A stretch of DNA of 64,000 bases from Planococcus circulans (GTDB taxonomy: Bacteria > Bacillota > Bacilli > Bacillales_A > Planococcaceae): positions 186,001 to 250,000 of the forward strand of contig NZ_JAIQCL010000005.1 of the NCBI RefSeq assembly GCF_020023385.1, read 5' to 3'. Shown here in pieces: positions 56,996 to 64,000 of this stretch (its first letter is position 1; each line of letters begins with the position of its first letter). The position numbers were made by a program, and so were the translations under genes. The notes beneath the pieces were generated by a model, which was given only the letters and a program-made list of their open reading frames with translations, searched no databases and had not been told where the DNA came from.

Positions 56996-57955
56996 CTGTT
57001 CCTTCTTTAATTGATACGTCCGGTTCCGCAATGCACCGGCGGTTTCGAGTTCGAAAGTCGCCAATAGTCGGGAAGCCGTATAAGGAGACTCCAGCTTGCA
57101 GAATTTCCGGAGCTGCTGGTTGCTCAACTGAGGATGGATCAATGAAAAATATTCCTGAATGGCCTGTTGAAGAGCTTGCGGGTCCACCGTATGGCATTGT
57201 CCACATATCCATCCTGCTTTGCGTTTGCGCACCATCGTATGTTTTTTACAGTTTACACAAAGAACTCCTGACTTCAGTTCGTCGGCATCGATAAAGTATA
57301 GCTGGCACAAGGGCTGCCGTTTATAAGGAGTGTGGAATTTTTGAAGGAGTTTATCGATTTTCGCTAAATTTTGATGCGTAGCTTCTTGAGGGAATGTGTG
57401 AAGGATCTTGAACAAATAATCGACCAGCTGATAAGTTTTGCATACATAGTTCGTCGCAGGTTTAATCATGAACTCACAATTTTTTGAGGTGAAAACAACG
57501 ATGCCGTCGATCGGAAAATTGATCTTATGCCGCTTGAAGAATTTATTTAAAAAACGGATATGCTTATTCAATTGGATTGTCGGATCTTCCATGACGGTTC
57601 GTACACCATCCAAATCGACTCGCGAGAACTCTCCCGTTTTGTCATCAAAATACAACTGACCGCTGATGTTTTTGGATTCGACGATGATTGCACCGCGTTC
57701 AGTCAGCAACAATCCGTCCATCTGGATTTTCCACTCACCCAAAGTTAAACAGATATTTCGCAGGAACCGATGATTTTCTTCCGGACTGAATTCGATGAAT
57801 TTGCGCTCGAGCCTGTCCTCTCCCCGTTTCCCTGCAGCTGTCCTATACAGTTCAATTTGAATAAATTGCCGTTGCGGATGGTTTTCCGGCAACCGGTATA
57901 ACAGCCTTTCCAACGACTCCGCTTCCGACAGCAAAACGACTTCTTTCTTGTTCAT
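56993..57955 (-). CDS. NERD-domain protein with zinc ribbon
   Basis: 320 residues. The N-terminal nuclease-related domain (about 25-150) has ICLTLGEWKIQMDGLLLTERGAIIVESKNISG: the Asp of QMDG and Glu-x-Lys of VESK are the residues expected of the restriction-endonuclease-like site. A zinc ribbon follows at about 233-253 (CVNC...CGQC). The C-terminal 60 residues look like a small winged-helix or HRDC-like tail (LRKFCKLESPYTASRLLATF). ATG behind TTGGGAGGTGCTCA. Possible DNA-processing role; partner unknown. Flanked on both sides by R4 repeats. Confidence 0.8.
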   Translation of the reverse strand: MNKKEVVLLSEAESLERLLYRLPENHPQRQFIQIELYRTAAGKRGEDRLERKFIEFSPEENHRFLRNICLTLGEWKIQMDGLLLTERGAIIVESKNISGQLYFDDKTGEFSRVDLDGVRTVMEDPTIQLNKHIRFLNKFFKRHKINFPIDGIVVFTSKNCEFMIKPATNYVCKTYQLVDYLFKILHTFPQEATHQNLAKIDKLLQKFHTPYKRQPLCQLYFIDADELKSGVLCVNCKKHTMVRKRKAGWICGQCHTVDPQALQQAIQEYFSLIHPQLSNQQLRKFCKLESPYTASRLLATFELETAGALRNRTYQLKKEQ

Positions 57956-58074
57956 TGAGCACCTCCCAACAGAATATCTGAAGTATAGCATTAAGCGATT
58001 CTTCTTTCCCTAATAGATTTACCTGATTTCTATCACCTTTCCGGAATTCATAAGAACAAAACACTTGAACGGAT

Positions 58075-58095
58075 GCTTTTCGCCAGCGAAAAGCG
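58075..58095. other. Hairpin resembling the NERD terminator
   Basis: GCTTTTCGCCAGCGAAAAGC lies just before array R4b, and is followed by GACTGTTCGAGC. It resembles GCTTTTCACCAGAGGCGAAAAGCTACTGTT in pieces (GCTTTTC, GAAAAGC, ACTGTT), so the hairpin and array may be duplicated together. Confidence 0.5.
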
Positions 58096-58106
58096 ACTGT
58101 TCGAGC

Positions 58107-58189
58107 TTTTGTTTGCGCTATATTGGGTTTATTTGCGGAATACACGTGTTTGTTTGCGGTATACGCTAGTTTGTTTGCAGAACAGCCGC
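58107..58189. repeat. Tandem repeat array R4b, four 20-21 nt units
   Basis: Units start at 58107, 58128, 58149 and 58170 with TTTGTTTGCG-type sequence; the last reads TTTGTTTGCAGAACA, as in R4a. It lies between the NERD gene promoter side and the M42 peptidase terminator. Confidence 0.85.
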
Positions 58190-58196
58190 AGCCACT

Positions 58197-58228
58197 AAAA
58201 AAACCCCTTCACCGACGCGAAGGGGTTC
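58197..58228 (-). terminator. Terminator of the M42 peptidase gene
   Basis: AACCCCTTC-ACCGACGC-GAAGGGGTT; minus-strand T-run of seven. Confidence 0.88.
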
Positions 58229-58235
58229 CACTTAT

Positions 58236-59324
58236 TTATTCGAATGTAATACGGGCTACTGTTTCTTTATCAAGCTTTTTGATCACTTCGATGATCAGCT
58301 TCACTGCATTTTCATAATCGTCGCGGTGCAGGATACCTGCGTGCGAGTGGATATAGCGTGTCGCTACGCCGATCGCCAAAGCGGGTACGCCGTTTGCCGT
58401 CAAATGGATGGATCCGGCATCTGTTCCGCCGCCGGCAATCGTTTCGAATTGATACGGGATGCCAGCTTCTTCAGCAGTGTCCACAACCAGCTCACGCAAT
58501 CCGCGATGGGACACCATTGAGGCGTCGAACAGCAATAATTGAGGGCCCTCGCCCATTTTGCTGTTGGATTCCTTGCTGGTGATGCCCGGTGTGTCCCCGG
58601 CAATGCCTACGTCTACAGCGAATCCGATATCCGGCTGGATTTGAGCGGTCGCCGTTTTAGCGCCGCGCAAACCGATTTCTTCCTGGACCGTACCCACTCC
58701 GTAAACGACGTTCGGATGGTCGACGCCTTTCAACCCTTTCAGGACGTCAATGGCAATCGCACAGCCGATGCGGTTATCCCAGGCTTTCGCCATCAGCAAT
58801 TTTTCATTGTTCATCACTGTGAATTCGAAATACGGTGTGACCATGTCTCCTGGAGTGACTCCCCATTCCTTCGCTTCTTCGCGTGTCGATGCACCGATGT
58901 CAATGAACATATCTTTGATCTCGACAGGCTTCTTACGCGCTTCCGGAGTTAGGATATGCGGCGGTTTCGAACCGATTACGCCGGTGATTTCCTTGCCGCT
59001 GCGTGTCGTGACGGTTACGCGCTGTGCCAGCATCACCTGTGACCACCAGCCGCCTACGGGTTGGAATTTCAAAAAGCCTTTTTCATCGATTTGAGTAATC
59101 ATGAATCCGACTTCATCTAAATGGCCAGCGACCATGATCTTGGGTCCGTCCGCCAGCCCTTCTTTTTTCGCAATCAAACTTCCCAAATTGTCTGTTTCAA
59201 TCGAGTCGGCAAATGGCGCTATGTATTTTTTCATGACTTCACGCGATTGGCGCTCATTTCCGGGAATGGCGTTCGCATCCGTCAATTCTTTTAACATCAA
59301 TTGTGTTTCATCCAAATTAGACAT
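58236..59324 (-). CDS. M42-family glutamyl/endo-aminopeptidase (YsdC-like)
   Basis: 362 residues, cocatalytic metallopeptidase. Metal ligands in [11 protein letters not shown] (His-x-Asp), [23 protein letters not shown] (catalytic Glu-Glu) and [11 protein letters not shown], with the last His in RYIHSHAG near residue 325. Cytoplasmic aminopeptidase for peptide turnover; relatives form dodecameric shells. ATG behind TTAGGAGGTCGAAATA. B. subtilis ysdC is the same neighbour of ysdB. Confidence 0.93.
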   Translation of the reverse strand: MSNLDETQLMLKELTDANAIPGNERQSREVMKKYIAPFADSIETDNLGSLIAKKEGLADGPKIMVAGHLDEVGFMITQIDEKGFLKFQPVGGWWSQVMLAQRVTVTTRSGKEITGVIGSKPPHILTPEARKKPVEIKDMFIDIGASTREEAKEWGVTPGDMVTPYFEFTVMNNEKLLMAKAWDNRIGCAIAIDVLKGLKGVDHPNVVYGVGTVQEEIGLRGAKTATAQIQPDIGFAVDVGIAGDTPGITSKESNSKMGEGPQLLLFDASMVSHRGLRELVVDTAEEAGIPYQFETIAGGGTDAGSIHLTANGVPALAIGVATRYIHSHAGILHRDDYENAVKLIIEVIKKLDKETVARITFE

Positions 59325-59400
59325 TATTTCGACCTCCTAAGTAATTCATTGCTTACCCATTATAGTGCAATTCTGAACAGTTATCAAAACATTCATTCGA

Positions 59401-59886
59401 TCAATAGCCGTTATGCTGGCGGTCGTAATTGGTTTTGTTCTTTTGGATATAAGCTTCCAGCACTTCATCATAAGTGAATTCCAGCGCCAGCGCCAATCCC
59501 CCATAGCAGCTCCAGATTTCCTTGAAGTTGGACATCGAATAATTCTCCAGAAATTCCTGTATGGCTTTTTGCGTCAGCAGGAACAATTCCGTCAAATCTT
59601 TATCTGCCACTGGGTCCGGCCAAATCTCCAGCGAGTTCAAATCTTTTTCGATCCCAAGCGACAAAAGGAAGTGGATTGAATCGACGTATTCCTCCAAAAT
59701 GACAGATCGCTCAGAAGGGCCTTTCGTGCTCCAAAACTTAAAGCAGCGCGTTTCATTCGCCAGTTCCGCCAATTCCACTAATAAAGCCAAGCCTTTTTTG
59801 CGAAAAACATCTTCATTGATTTCCTGGTTTGATTGAATAAAGCGATCCAGTTCTTCCTGCATGGTAAACAATTCCTTCAATTTCAT
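59401..59886 (-). CDS. All-alpha dimeric dUTPase (dUTPase_2 family)
   Basis: 161 residues from ATG at 59886 behind AAAGGAGAGATTTTT. Helical throughout. Metal-binding motifs of the MazG-related dUTPase fold: LVELAELANETRCFKFW (E-x-x-E) and ILEEYVDSIHFLLSLG (E-x-x-D). Hydrolyses dUTP to dUMP, keeping uracil out of DNA. This family is frequent in phages and in some Firmicute chromosomes. It is not part of the B. subtilis ysdCBA block. Confidence 0.82.
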   Translation of the reverse strand: MKLKELFTMQEELDRFIQSNQEINEDVFRKKGLALLVELAELANETRCFKFWSTKGPSERSVILEEYVDSIHFLLSLGIEKDLNSLEIWPDPVADKDLTELFLLTQKAIQEFLENYSMSNFKEIWSCYGGLALALEFTYDEVLEAYIQKNKTNYDRQHNGY

Positions 59887-59916
59887 AAAAATCTCTCCTT
59901 TTAATAGAATAAATCT

Positions 59917-59944
59917 TGAAACCAAACTACTTTTCACTCGTATA
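59917..59944 (+). promoter_or_regulatory. Sigma-W-type promoter of ysdB
   Basis: TGAAAC (59917-59922) and CGTATA (59939-59944) with exactly 16 bases between, the sigma-W arrangement, 38 bases before the ysdB ATG. YsdB is a known sigma-W regulon member in B. subtilis. Confidence 0.85.
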
Positions 59945-59982
59945 ATAACTAGTAGGACTATGTAACTTAGGAGGTAATTCAA

Positions 59983-60369
59983 ATGGCTTTTCTCATACGC
60001 CTCATTGTACTGGCATTGATCATCTACTTATTTTACCGATTGATCCGCTATATCGTAGATCCGAAAAGGAAATTGGATGCCGCTCTTGAATCCGGAACCT
60101 ATTATTTTCTTGATGACGTGAAAAATGTGCAGAAAAACTTTTTCATCGCGCTTCGCGGCGTGTTGTTCGAAGGCGAAAAATACTTGGGCACTACTGAAAA
60201 TTCATTCGAAGTGGTTTCCATTTTTGTATGGGTGGAAAACCCCGATAAATTGCAGGGCTTCACGAAAGAAGATTTCCAATTTCTCGAAAAGGAAATCTTG
60301 ATGAACTATCCGGAAGCCCGCATCAACTGGAAAAATCCGATTGAACGTTTAATGAAGCAAGAAGAATGA
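59983..60369 (+). CDS. ysdB: Sigma-W-controlled membrane-associated protein YsdB
   Basis: 128 residues. One N-terminal helix (LIRLIVLALIIYLFYRLI) followed by a basic linker (PKRKLD) and a soluble domain ending NWKNPIERLMKQEE. Length, opening sequence and neighbours match B. subtilis YsdB. ATG behind TTAGGAGGTAATTCAA. It is the only plus-strand gene in this block and is driven by the envelope-stress promoter upstream. Biochemical role unknown. Confidence 0.88.
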   Translation: MAFLIRLIVLALIIYLFYRLIRYIVDPKRKLDAALESGTYYFLDDVKNVQKNFFIALRGVLFEGEKYLGTTENSFEVVSIFVWVENPDKLQGFTKEDFQFLEKEILMNYPEARINWKNPIERLMKQEE

Positions 60370-60378
60370 CTTCAGCGC

Positions 60379-60657
60379 TTACCCAGTAAAAAAGTTCTGG
60401 TAGCTCCAGATGAGAATGGCAATATCCAGCATCGCCAGCACTAAAAAGCCGATGCGGAAATTGGTATGCTTCGTTTTATGCCGAAATACCATCATGCCCA
60501 AATAGGCGCCGATGCCGCCGCCGAAAATCGCCACAGTCCACAGGTTTTTTTCCGGAATCCGCTGGCCGCGGCGTTGGGCCTGGTGTTTGTCGACCTTCAT
60601 CATTACAAATGCCATCACCGTTAAAATCGCAAAATAGCCAAAGATAATCAAAAACAT
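60379..60657 (-). CDS. DUF1294 membrane protein (YsdA-like)
   Basis: 92 residues with three hydrophobic helices. The conserved stretch DKHQAQRRGQRIPEKNL, then IFGGGIGAYLGMMVFRHKT, is diagnostic of DUF1294. Start ATG at 60657 eight bases after GGAGG; an in-frame ATG five codons earlier contains that site. B. subtilis ysdA follows rplT, as here. Function unknown. Confidence 0.87.
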   Translation of the reverse strand: MFLIIFGYFAILTVMAFVMMKVDKHQAQRRGQRIPEKNLWTVAIFGGGIGAYLGMMVFRHKTKHTNFRIGFLVLAMLDIAILIWSYQNFFTG

Positions 60658-60675
60658 CGTGTTTTCCTCCATAAG

Positions 60676-60707
60676 AAAAGACTGACGAAGATTCGTCAGT
60701 CTTTTTT
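60676..60707. terminator. Terminator between rplT and ysdA
   Basis: AAAAGACTGACGAA-GA-TTCGTCAGTCTTTT, a perfect stem. Confidence 0.85.
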
Positions 60708-60767
60708 ATTGTTTCGCTAAACGCCTGAGCATTGCAGCTTTCTAGTTGTGTGAGGGTCTATGGGCTG

Positions 60768-60914
60768 CTTTGGACAGGCGCTTATGCTCTTATTACGGTC
60801 CAGCTTCAGCGCCTAGCCCCTCGGGGTCTTAAGTCAGCTCATCTATGCGGCAAAGAACGCCGCTTCGATGGGCCACCTTAAGCCTGTCGGGCCTGGATAG
60901 GCGCTTACGCTTTT
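60768..60914. repeat. Repeat family R3, unit downstream of rplT
   Basis: CAGGCGCTTATGC... AGCTTCAGCGCCTAGCCCCT, CGGGGTCTTAAGTC, GCGGCAAAGAACGCCGCTTC, CCTTAAGCCTGTCGGGCCTG and GGCGCTTACGCTTTT (quoted in pieces). Same subtype as array units 1-3. It abuts the rplT stop codon. Confidence 0.82.
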
Positions 60915-60915
60915 A

Positions 60916-61275
60916 TTACTTAGCTACTGCTTGCTTCGCTTGGTCAACCAATGCTGTGAATGCAGCTGCATCAGATACAGCGATTTCAGCTAGCATTTTG
61001 CGGTTGATGTCGATGCCCGCAACTTTCAATCCGTGCATAAGACGGCTGTATGAAATGTCGTTCATGCGAGCTGCTGCGTTGATACGTGTAATCCATAATT
61101 TACGGAAATCACGTTTTTTGTTGCGACGGTCACGGTAAGCATAGTTACCTGACTTCATTACCTGTTGGTTTGCTACTTTGAAAAGGATGTGCTTTGCACC
61201 ATAATAACCTTTTGCTAATTTAATGACCTTTTTACGACGCTGGCGCGTCACTGTTCCACCTTTTACGCGTGGCAT
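60916..61275 (-). CDS. rplT: 50S ribosomal protein L20
   Basis: 119 residues, full length. [20 protein letters not shown] and [20 protein letters not shown] are invariant features. It binds 23S rRNA early in 50S assembly and also the infC leader, repressing its own operon. ATG behind AGCAGGAGGTAATGTGAT. It is separated from rpmI by an R3 repeat. Confidence 0.99.
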   Translation of the reverse strand: MPRVKGGTVTRQRRKKVIKLAKGYYGAKHILFKVANQQVMKSGNYAYRDRRNKKRDFRKLWITRINAAARMNDISYSRLMHGLKVAGIDINRKMLAEIAVSDAAAFTALVDQAKQAVAK

Positions 61276-61321
61276 ATCACATTACCTCCTGCTGAATATA
61301 TAAAATTCGATTTTTGTTCGG

Positions 61322-61443
61322 TCTTGTCCAGACTCCAACGGGCCAACTCCTCGGTCTTAAGCTGCCCTTCCTGTGCGGCAAAGACGCCGCTTCGGAAGTT
61401 CATCTTAAGTCTGCCGGAGCTGAACGGCCGTTTTCGCTTTTCG
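61322..61443. repeat. Repeat family R3, unit between rpmI and rplT
   Basis: GTCCAGACTCCAACGGGCCA, CTCCTCGGTCTTAAGC, GTGCGGCAAAGACGCCGCTT and CTTAAGTCTGCCGGAGCTGA (in pieces), then ACGGCCGTTTTCGCTTTTCG. It occupies nearly the whole gap within an otherwise conserved ribosomal-protein operon. Confidence 0.85.
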
Positions 61444-61446
61444 TTT

Positions 61447-61647
61447 TTACTTCATGTTATAGATTAATGATTTGATGCGCTTCAAGTCGCCTGAAGAAAC
61501 TAATTTCCCTTTGCGAAGTTTACGCTTTTGCTTAGTTGATTTGTTTGCAAATAAGTGGCTAGTATGTGAGCTGTTGCGTCTTACTTTACCAGTACCCGTT
61601 TTTTTGAAACGTTTTGACGCACCGCTGTGGCTTTTCATTTTCGGCAT
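61447..61647 (-). CDS. rpmI: 50S ribosomal protein L35
   Basis: 66 residues, [20 protein letters not shown] at the N terminus and [10 protein letters not shown] at the C terminus, strongly basic. Second gene of infC-rpmI-rplT. ATG behind TTAGGAGGAATTCGAA, 27 bases from the infC stop. Confidence 0.99.
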   Translation of the reverse strand: MPKMKSHSGASKRFKKTGTGKVRRNSSHTSHLFANKSTKQKRKLRKGKLVSSGDLKRIKSLIYNMK

Positions 61648-61674
61648 TTCGAATTCCTCCTAAACAATGATCTC

Positions 61675-62193
61675 TTATTCTTTTTCGTTGACTGGTGCAA
61701 GCATCAAGAACATGCTGCGACCATCCATTTTAGGGCGCTGTTCAACCGTAGCAACTTCTTTGCACGCTTCTGCGAAACGTTCAAGTACACGTTGTCCGAT
61801 TTCTTTGTGCGTAATCGCACGGCCTTTAAAACGAATAGAAGCTTTCACTTTGTCGCCTTTTTCAAGGAACTTGATCGCGTTGCGAAGTTTCGTGTTGAAA
61901 TCGTGATCGTCAATTGAAGGGCTTAAGCGTACTTCTTTGACGACTATCACTTTCTGATTTTTACGGATTTCACGATCTTTCTTCTGCTGCTCAAACTTGA
62001 ATTTACCATGGTCCATGATACGAGCAACCGGCGGCTTAGCTTGAGGAGCCACAAGAACAAGATCCAAGTTGACACGAGCTGCAATTTCAAGTGCTTCGTT
62101 ACGTGTTTTGATGCCAAGTTGTTCACCGTTTTGATCAATAACTCGCAACTCACGTGCACGAATACCGTCATTTACATTAATGTCTTTGCTAAT
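61675..62193 (-). CDS. infC: Translation initiation factor IF-3 (ATT start)
   Basis: 172 residues from an ATT codon at 62193 that follows GGAGGTGGATTACT. Reading from ATT gives (M)[20 protein letters not shown], the full N-terminal domain of IF-3, whereas the next TTG start would remove it. The rare AUU start is the basis of IF-3 autoregulation, since IF-3 itself rejects such starts. C-terminal domain KATIRFKGRA-type segment reads [20 protein letters not shown]. Length matches B. subtilis IF-3. Confidence 0.96.
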   Translation of the reverse strand: MSKDINVNDGIRARELRVIDQNGEQLGIKTRNEALEIAARVNLDLVLVAPQAKPPVARIMDHGKFKFEQQKKDREIRKNQKVIVVKEVRLSPSIDDHDFNTKLRNAIKFLEKGDKVKASIRFKGRAITHKEIGQRVLERFAEACKEVATVEQRPKMDGRSMFLMLAPVNEKE

Positions 62194-62199
62194 AGTAAT

Positions 62200-62425
62200 C
62201 CACCTCCGGATAGTGTCGCGAATAGCTTAAATGTGTGAACCGGCCGAACCGGTTTACAGGGTTCCGATCAAAACAAAAGCGGATGGACCACAGAGGTCCA
62301 CCCGCAAATATGACAACACGCTTCTTTCTGCGTGTAAAAGTCAATCGTGTATACCTGCCAACAATCGGTCGATCAGGTGAGAAGCGGGTGCTCCTGCTTG
62401 CACATATAAGTATTCTATAACCTTA
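62200..62425 (-). promoter_or_regulatory. Ribosomal protein L20 leader of infC-rpmI-rplT
   Basis: A 230-base leader with strong structure: stems around GGAGCACCCGCTTCTCACCT and CACGCAGAAAGAAGCGTG, and a terminator GCGGGTGGACC/GGTCCATCCGC followed by TTTTGTTTT at 62269-62304. Position and layout match the L20 leader of Bacillales, where L20 binding promotes termination. The consensus was recalled, not aligned. Confidence 0.8.
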
Positions 62426-62462
62426 TTCATAGTATCACGTGCCTTAGGACCTGTCAACCATT

Positions 62463-64000
62463 CTAGCGAAGTTCGCTTTGAACCAGTTTCACAAAGTCCT
62501 CGAAAGGCATGCTTTCGGATTTCTGTTCGCCGTATTTACGGACATTGACCGAACCGTCTTCCAGTTCTTTATCGCCGATGACGAGCATATAAGGCACTTT
62601 CTGCATTTGTGCTTCGCGGATCTTATAGCCGAGCTTTTCGTCGCGCTCGTCGATATCCACGCGAATTTTGTGGTTCTGCAATTTCTCCTGCAGCTCTTTT
62701 GTATAAGCACTGTGTGCATCGAGCGATACCGGAATCATTTCCACTTGAACTGGCGCAAGCCATGTCGGGAATGCCCCTTTGTATTCTTCGATCAAGAATG
62801 CGACAAAGCGCTCCATTGTCGAAACGACTCCACGGTGGATAACGACTGGACGATGCTGTTTGCCATCCTCGCCGATATACGATAGGTCAAAACGTTCCGG
62901 CAGAAGGAAATCAAGCTGGACAGTCGACAATGTCTCTTCTTTGCCAAGAGCTGTCTTCACTTGAACGTCTACTTTCGGTCCGTAGAACGCGGCTTCGCCT
63001 TCAACTTCTGTATAATCGATTTCCAGCTCATCCATCGCTTCCTTCAGCATGGCTTGTGCACGGTTCCACATTGCATCATCGTCAAAGTATTTTTCTTTAT
63101 CCGCTGGATCACGGTAAGACAAACGGAATGAATAATCTTTGATGTCAAAATCCTTGTAGACGTCAACCACCAGATTGACGACGCGTTTGAATTCTTCTTT
63201 GATCTGGTCTGGACGGACGAAGATGTGAGCATCATTCAATGTCATTCCGCGGACGCGCTGCAATCCGGACAAAGCACCCGACATTTCATAGCGGTGCATC
63301 AATCCCAGTTCCGCAATACGGACCGGCATCTGGCGATATGAATGGATGCCTTGTTTGAAAATCATCATGTGATGCGGGCAGTTCATCGGGCGCAGCACCA
63401 ATTCCTCATTATCCATTTTCATGACTGGGAACATATCGTCCTGGTAATGATCCCAATGTCCGCTTGTTTTATACAATTCCACGCTGCCCATTACTGGAGT
63501 GTAGACGTGGTCATAGCCCAAACGCTCTTCTTTATCGACAATATAACGTTCGATGATGCGGCGGATTGTCGCGCCTTTTGGTAGCCACATCGGCAAACCT
63601 TGTCCGACTTTTTGAGAGTTCATGAATAAATTCAGTTCTTTCCCGATTTTGCGGTGGTCGCGTTCTTTCGCTTCCGCCAGCATTTCAAGATGAGCTTTCA
63701 AATCTTCTTTTTTGAAAAAGGCAGTTCCATAGATGCGTTGAAGCATCTTGTTGTCGCTGTTCCCTCTCCAATAGGCACCAGCAACGCTCAATAATTTAAA
63801 CTCTTTCAATTTGCCTGTTGATGGCACATGAATGCCTCGGCAAAGGTCGAAAAAGTCACCCTGTTCATAGATGGACACTTGGTCATCTTCCGGAATCGCT
63901 TCAAGAAGTTCCAATTTATACGGATCCTCAATAGCCGCGAATCGTTTTTGTGCTTCTGCACGAGTCACGTCATGGCGGATGATTTCGACATTTTCATTGA
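62463..64000 (-). CDS. thrS: Threonyl-tRNA synthetase, 5'-truncated by the window
   Basis: 512 C-terminal residues are visible; the frame runs through base 64000 as [20 protein letters not shown], so the N-terminal TGS domain is outside. Present are the end of the editing domain ([20 protein letters not shown]), motif 2 ([20 protein letters not shown] with the zinc Cys), [20 protein letters not shown], motif 3 ([17 protein letters not shown]) and the anticodon domain. Charges tRNA-Thr. In B. subtilis thrS is also next upstream of infC. Confidence 0.98.
   Translation of the reverse strand, partial: NENVEIIRHDVTRAEAQKRFAAIEDPYKLELLEAIPEDDQVSIYEQGDFFDLCRGIHVPSTGKLKEFKLLSVAGAYWRGNSDNKMLQRIYGTAFFKKEDLKAHLEMLAEAKERDHRKIGKELNLFMNSQKVGQGLPMWLPKGATIRRIIERYIVDKEERLGYDHVYTPVMGSVELYKTSGHWDHYQDDMFPVMKMDNEELVLRPMNCPHHMMIFKQGIHSYRQMPVRIAELGLMHRYEMSGALSGLQRVRGMTLNDAHIFVRPDQIKEEFKRVVNLVVDVYKDFDIKDYSFRLSYRDPADKEKYFDDDAMWNRAQAMLKEAMDELEIDYTEVEGEAAFYGPKVDVQVKTALGKEETLSTVQLDFLLPERFDLSYIGEDGKQHRPVVIHRGVVSTMERFVAFLIEEYKGAFPTWLAPVQVEMIPVSLDAHSAYTKELQEKLQNHKIRVDIDERDEKLGYKIREAQMQKVPYMLVIGDKELEDGSVNVRKYGEQKSESMPFEDFVKLVQSELR

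Noticed and set aside
56863..58189. CRISPR array made of the R4 repeats
   Set aside because: Units follow each other with no unique spacers of constant length, vary throughout, and no cas genes are near.

Overview
The window reads as a low-to-mid-GC Gram-positive of the order Bacillales, most likely Planococcaceae (Planococcus/Planomicrobium-like). The gene order follows the B. subtilis chromosome around valS-hem-lon-clpX-tig, rph-racE-sdh-lysC-uvrC-trxA-etf-fad-mutS2-pheST and ysdCBA-rplT-rpmI-infC-thrS almost block for block. The sporulation genes that sit inside these blocks in B. subtilis (spoVID/ysxE between hemL and valS, gerE and gerM around racE-rph, sspI beside ysgA-pheS) are missing, which suggests a lineage that does not form spores. 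Taxonomy is inference; there is no rRNA in the window.

Layout. 1-934: two plus-strand ATP-grasp ligases (the first cut by the window edge). 1305-5281: valS with a valine T-box, and an AbrB-type membrane transporter. 5762-11954: the haem operon hemAXCDBL, with a perfect PerR box at its promoter. 12428-18933: engB, lon, clpX and tig; lonB is absent and a five-unit repeat array fills the lon-clpX gap. 19036-22906: TPR protein, small zinc-ribbon membrane protein, acyltransferase-SGNH protein, tRNA-Arg. 23051-29653: rdgB, rph, racE, a MarR regulator, a thioesterase and sdhCAB. 30064-39641: lysC with lysine riboswitch, uvrC, trxA, and the fatty-acid degradation genes lcfA-fadR-fadB-etfB-etfA with FadR and CcpA sites, followed upstream by the end of the mutS2 operon and a 26-residue membrane peptide. 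39654-46567: DUF350 gene, mutS2, polX, cvpA-like gene, zapA and divergent rnhC. 46609-50728: a tandemly duplicated three-gene set of minor-pilin-like proteins, inserted between rnhC and pheT, which are neighbours in B. subtilis. 50897-55430: pheST with a phenylalanine T-box, and an rRNA methyltransferase. 55601-57955: small exporter, membrane protein plus XRE regulator, and a NERD-domain protein flanked by 21-22 nt repeat arrays. 58236-64000: M42 peptidase, all-alpha dUTPase, sigma-W-type ysdB, ysdA, rplT-rpmI-infC with an L20 leader and ATT start, and 5'-truncated thrS.

Most of the content is housekeeping: tRNA charging under T-box control, haem synthesis, protein quality control, respiration, beta-oxidation and DNA repair. 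The parts that go beyond that are the duplicated pilin cassettes with large tip-like proteins, and at least four families of structured intergenic repeats. Some of these repeats lie between co-directional genes of conserved operons. Start codons were chosen by ribosome-binding site, and many are GTG or TTG.
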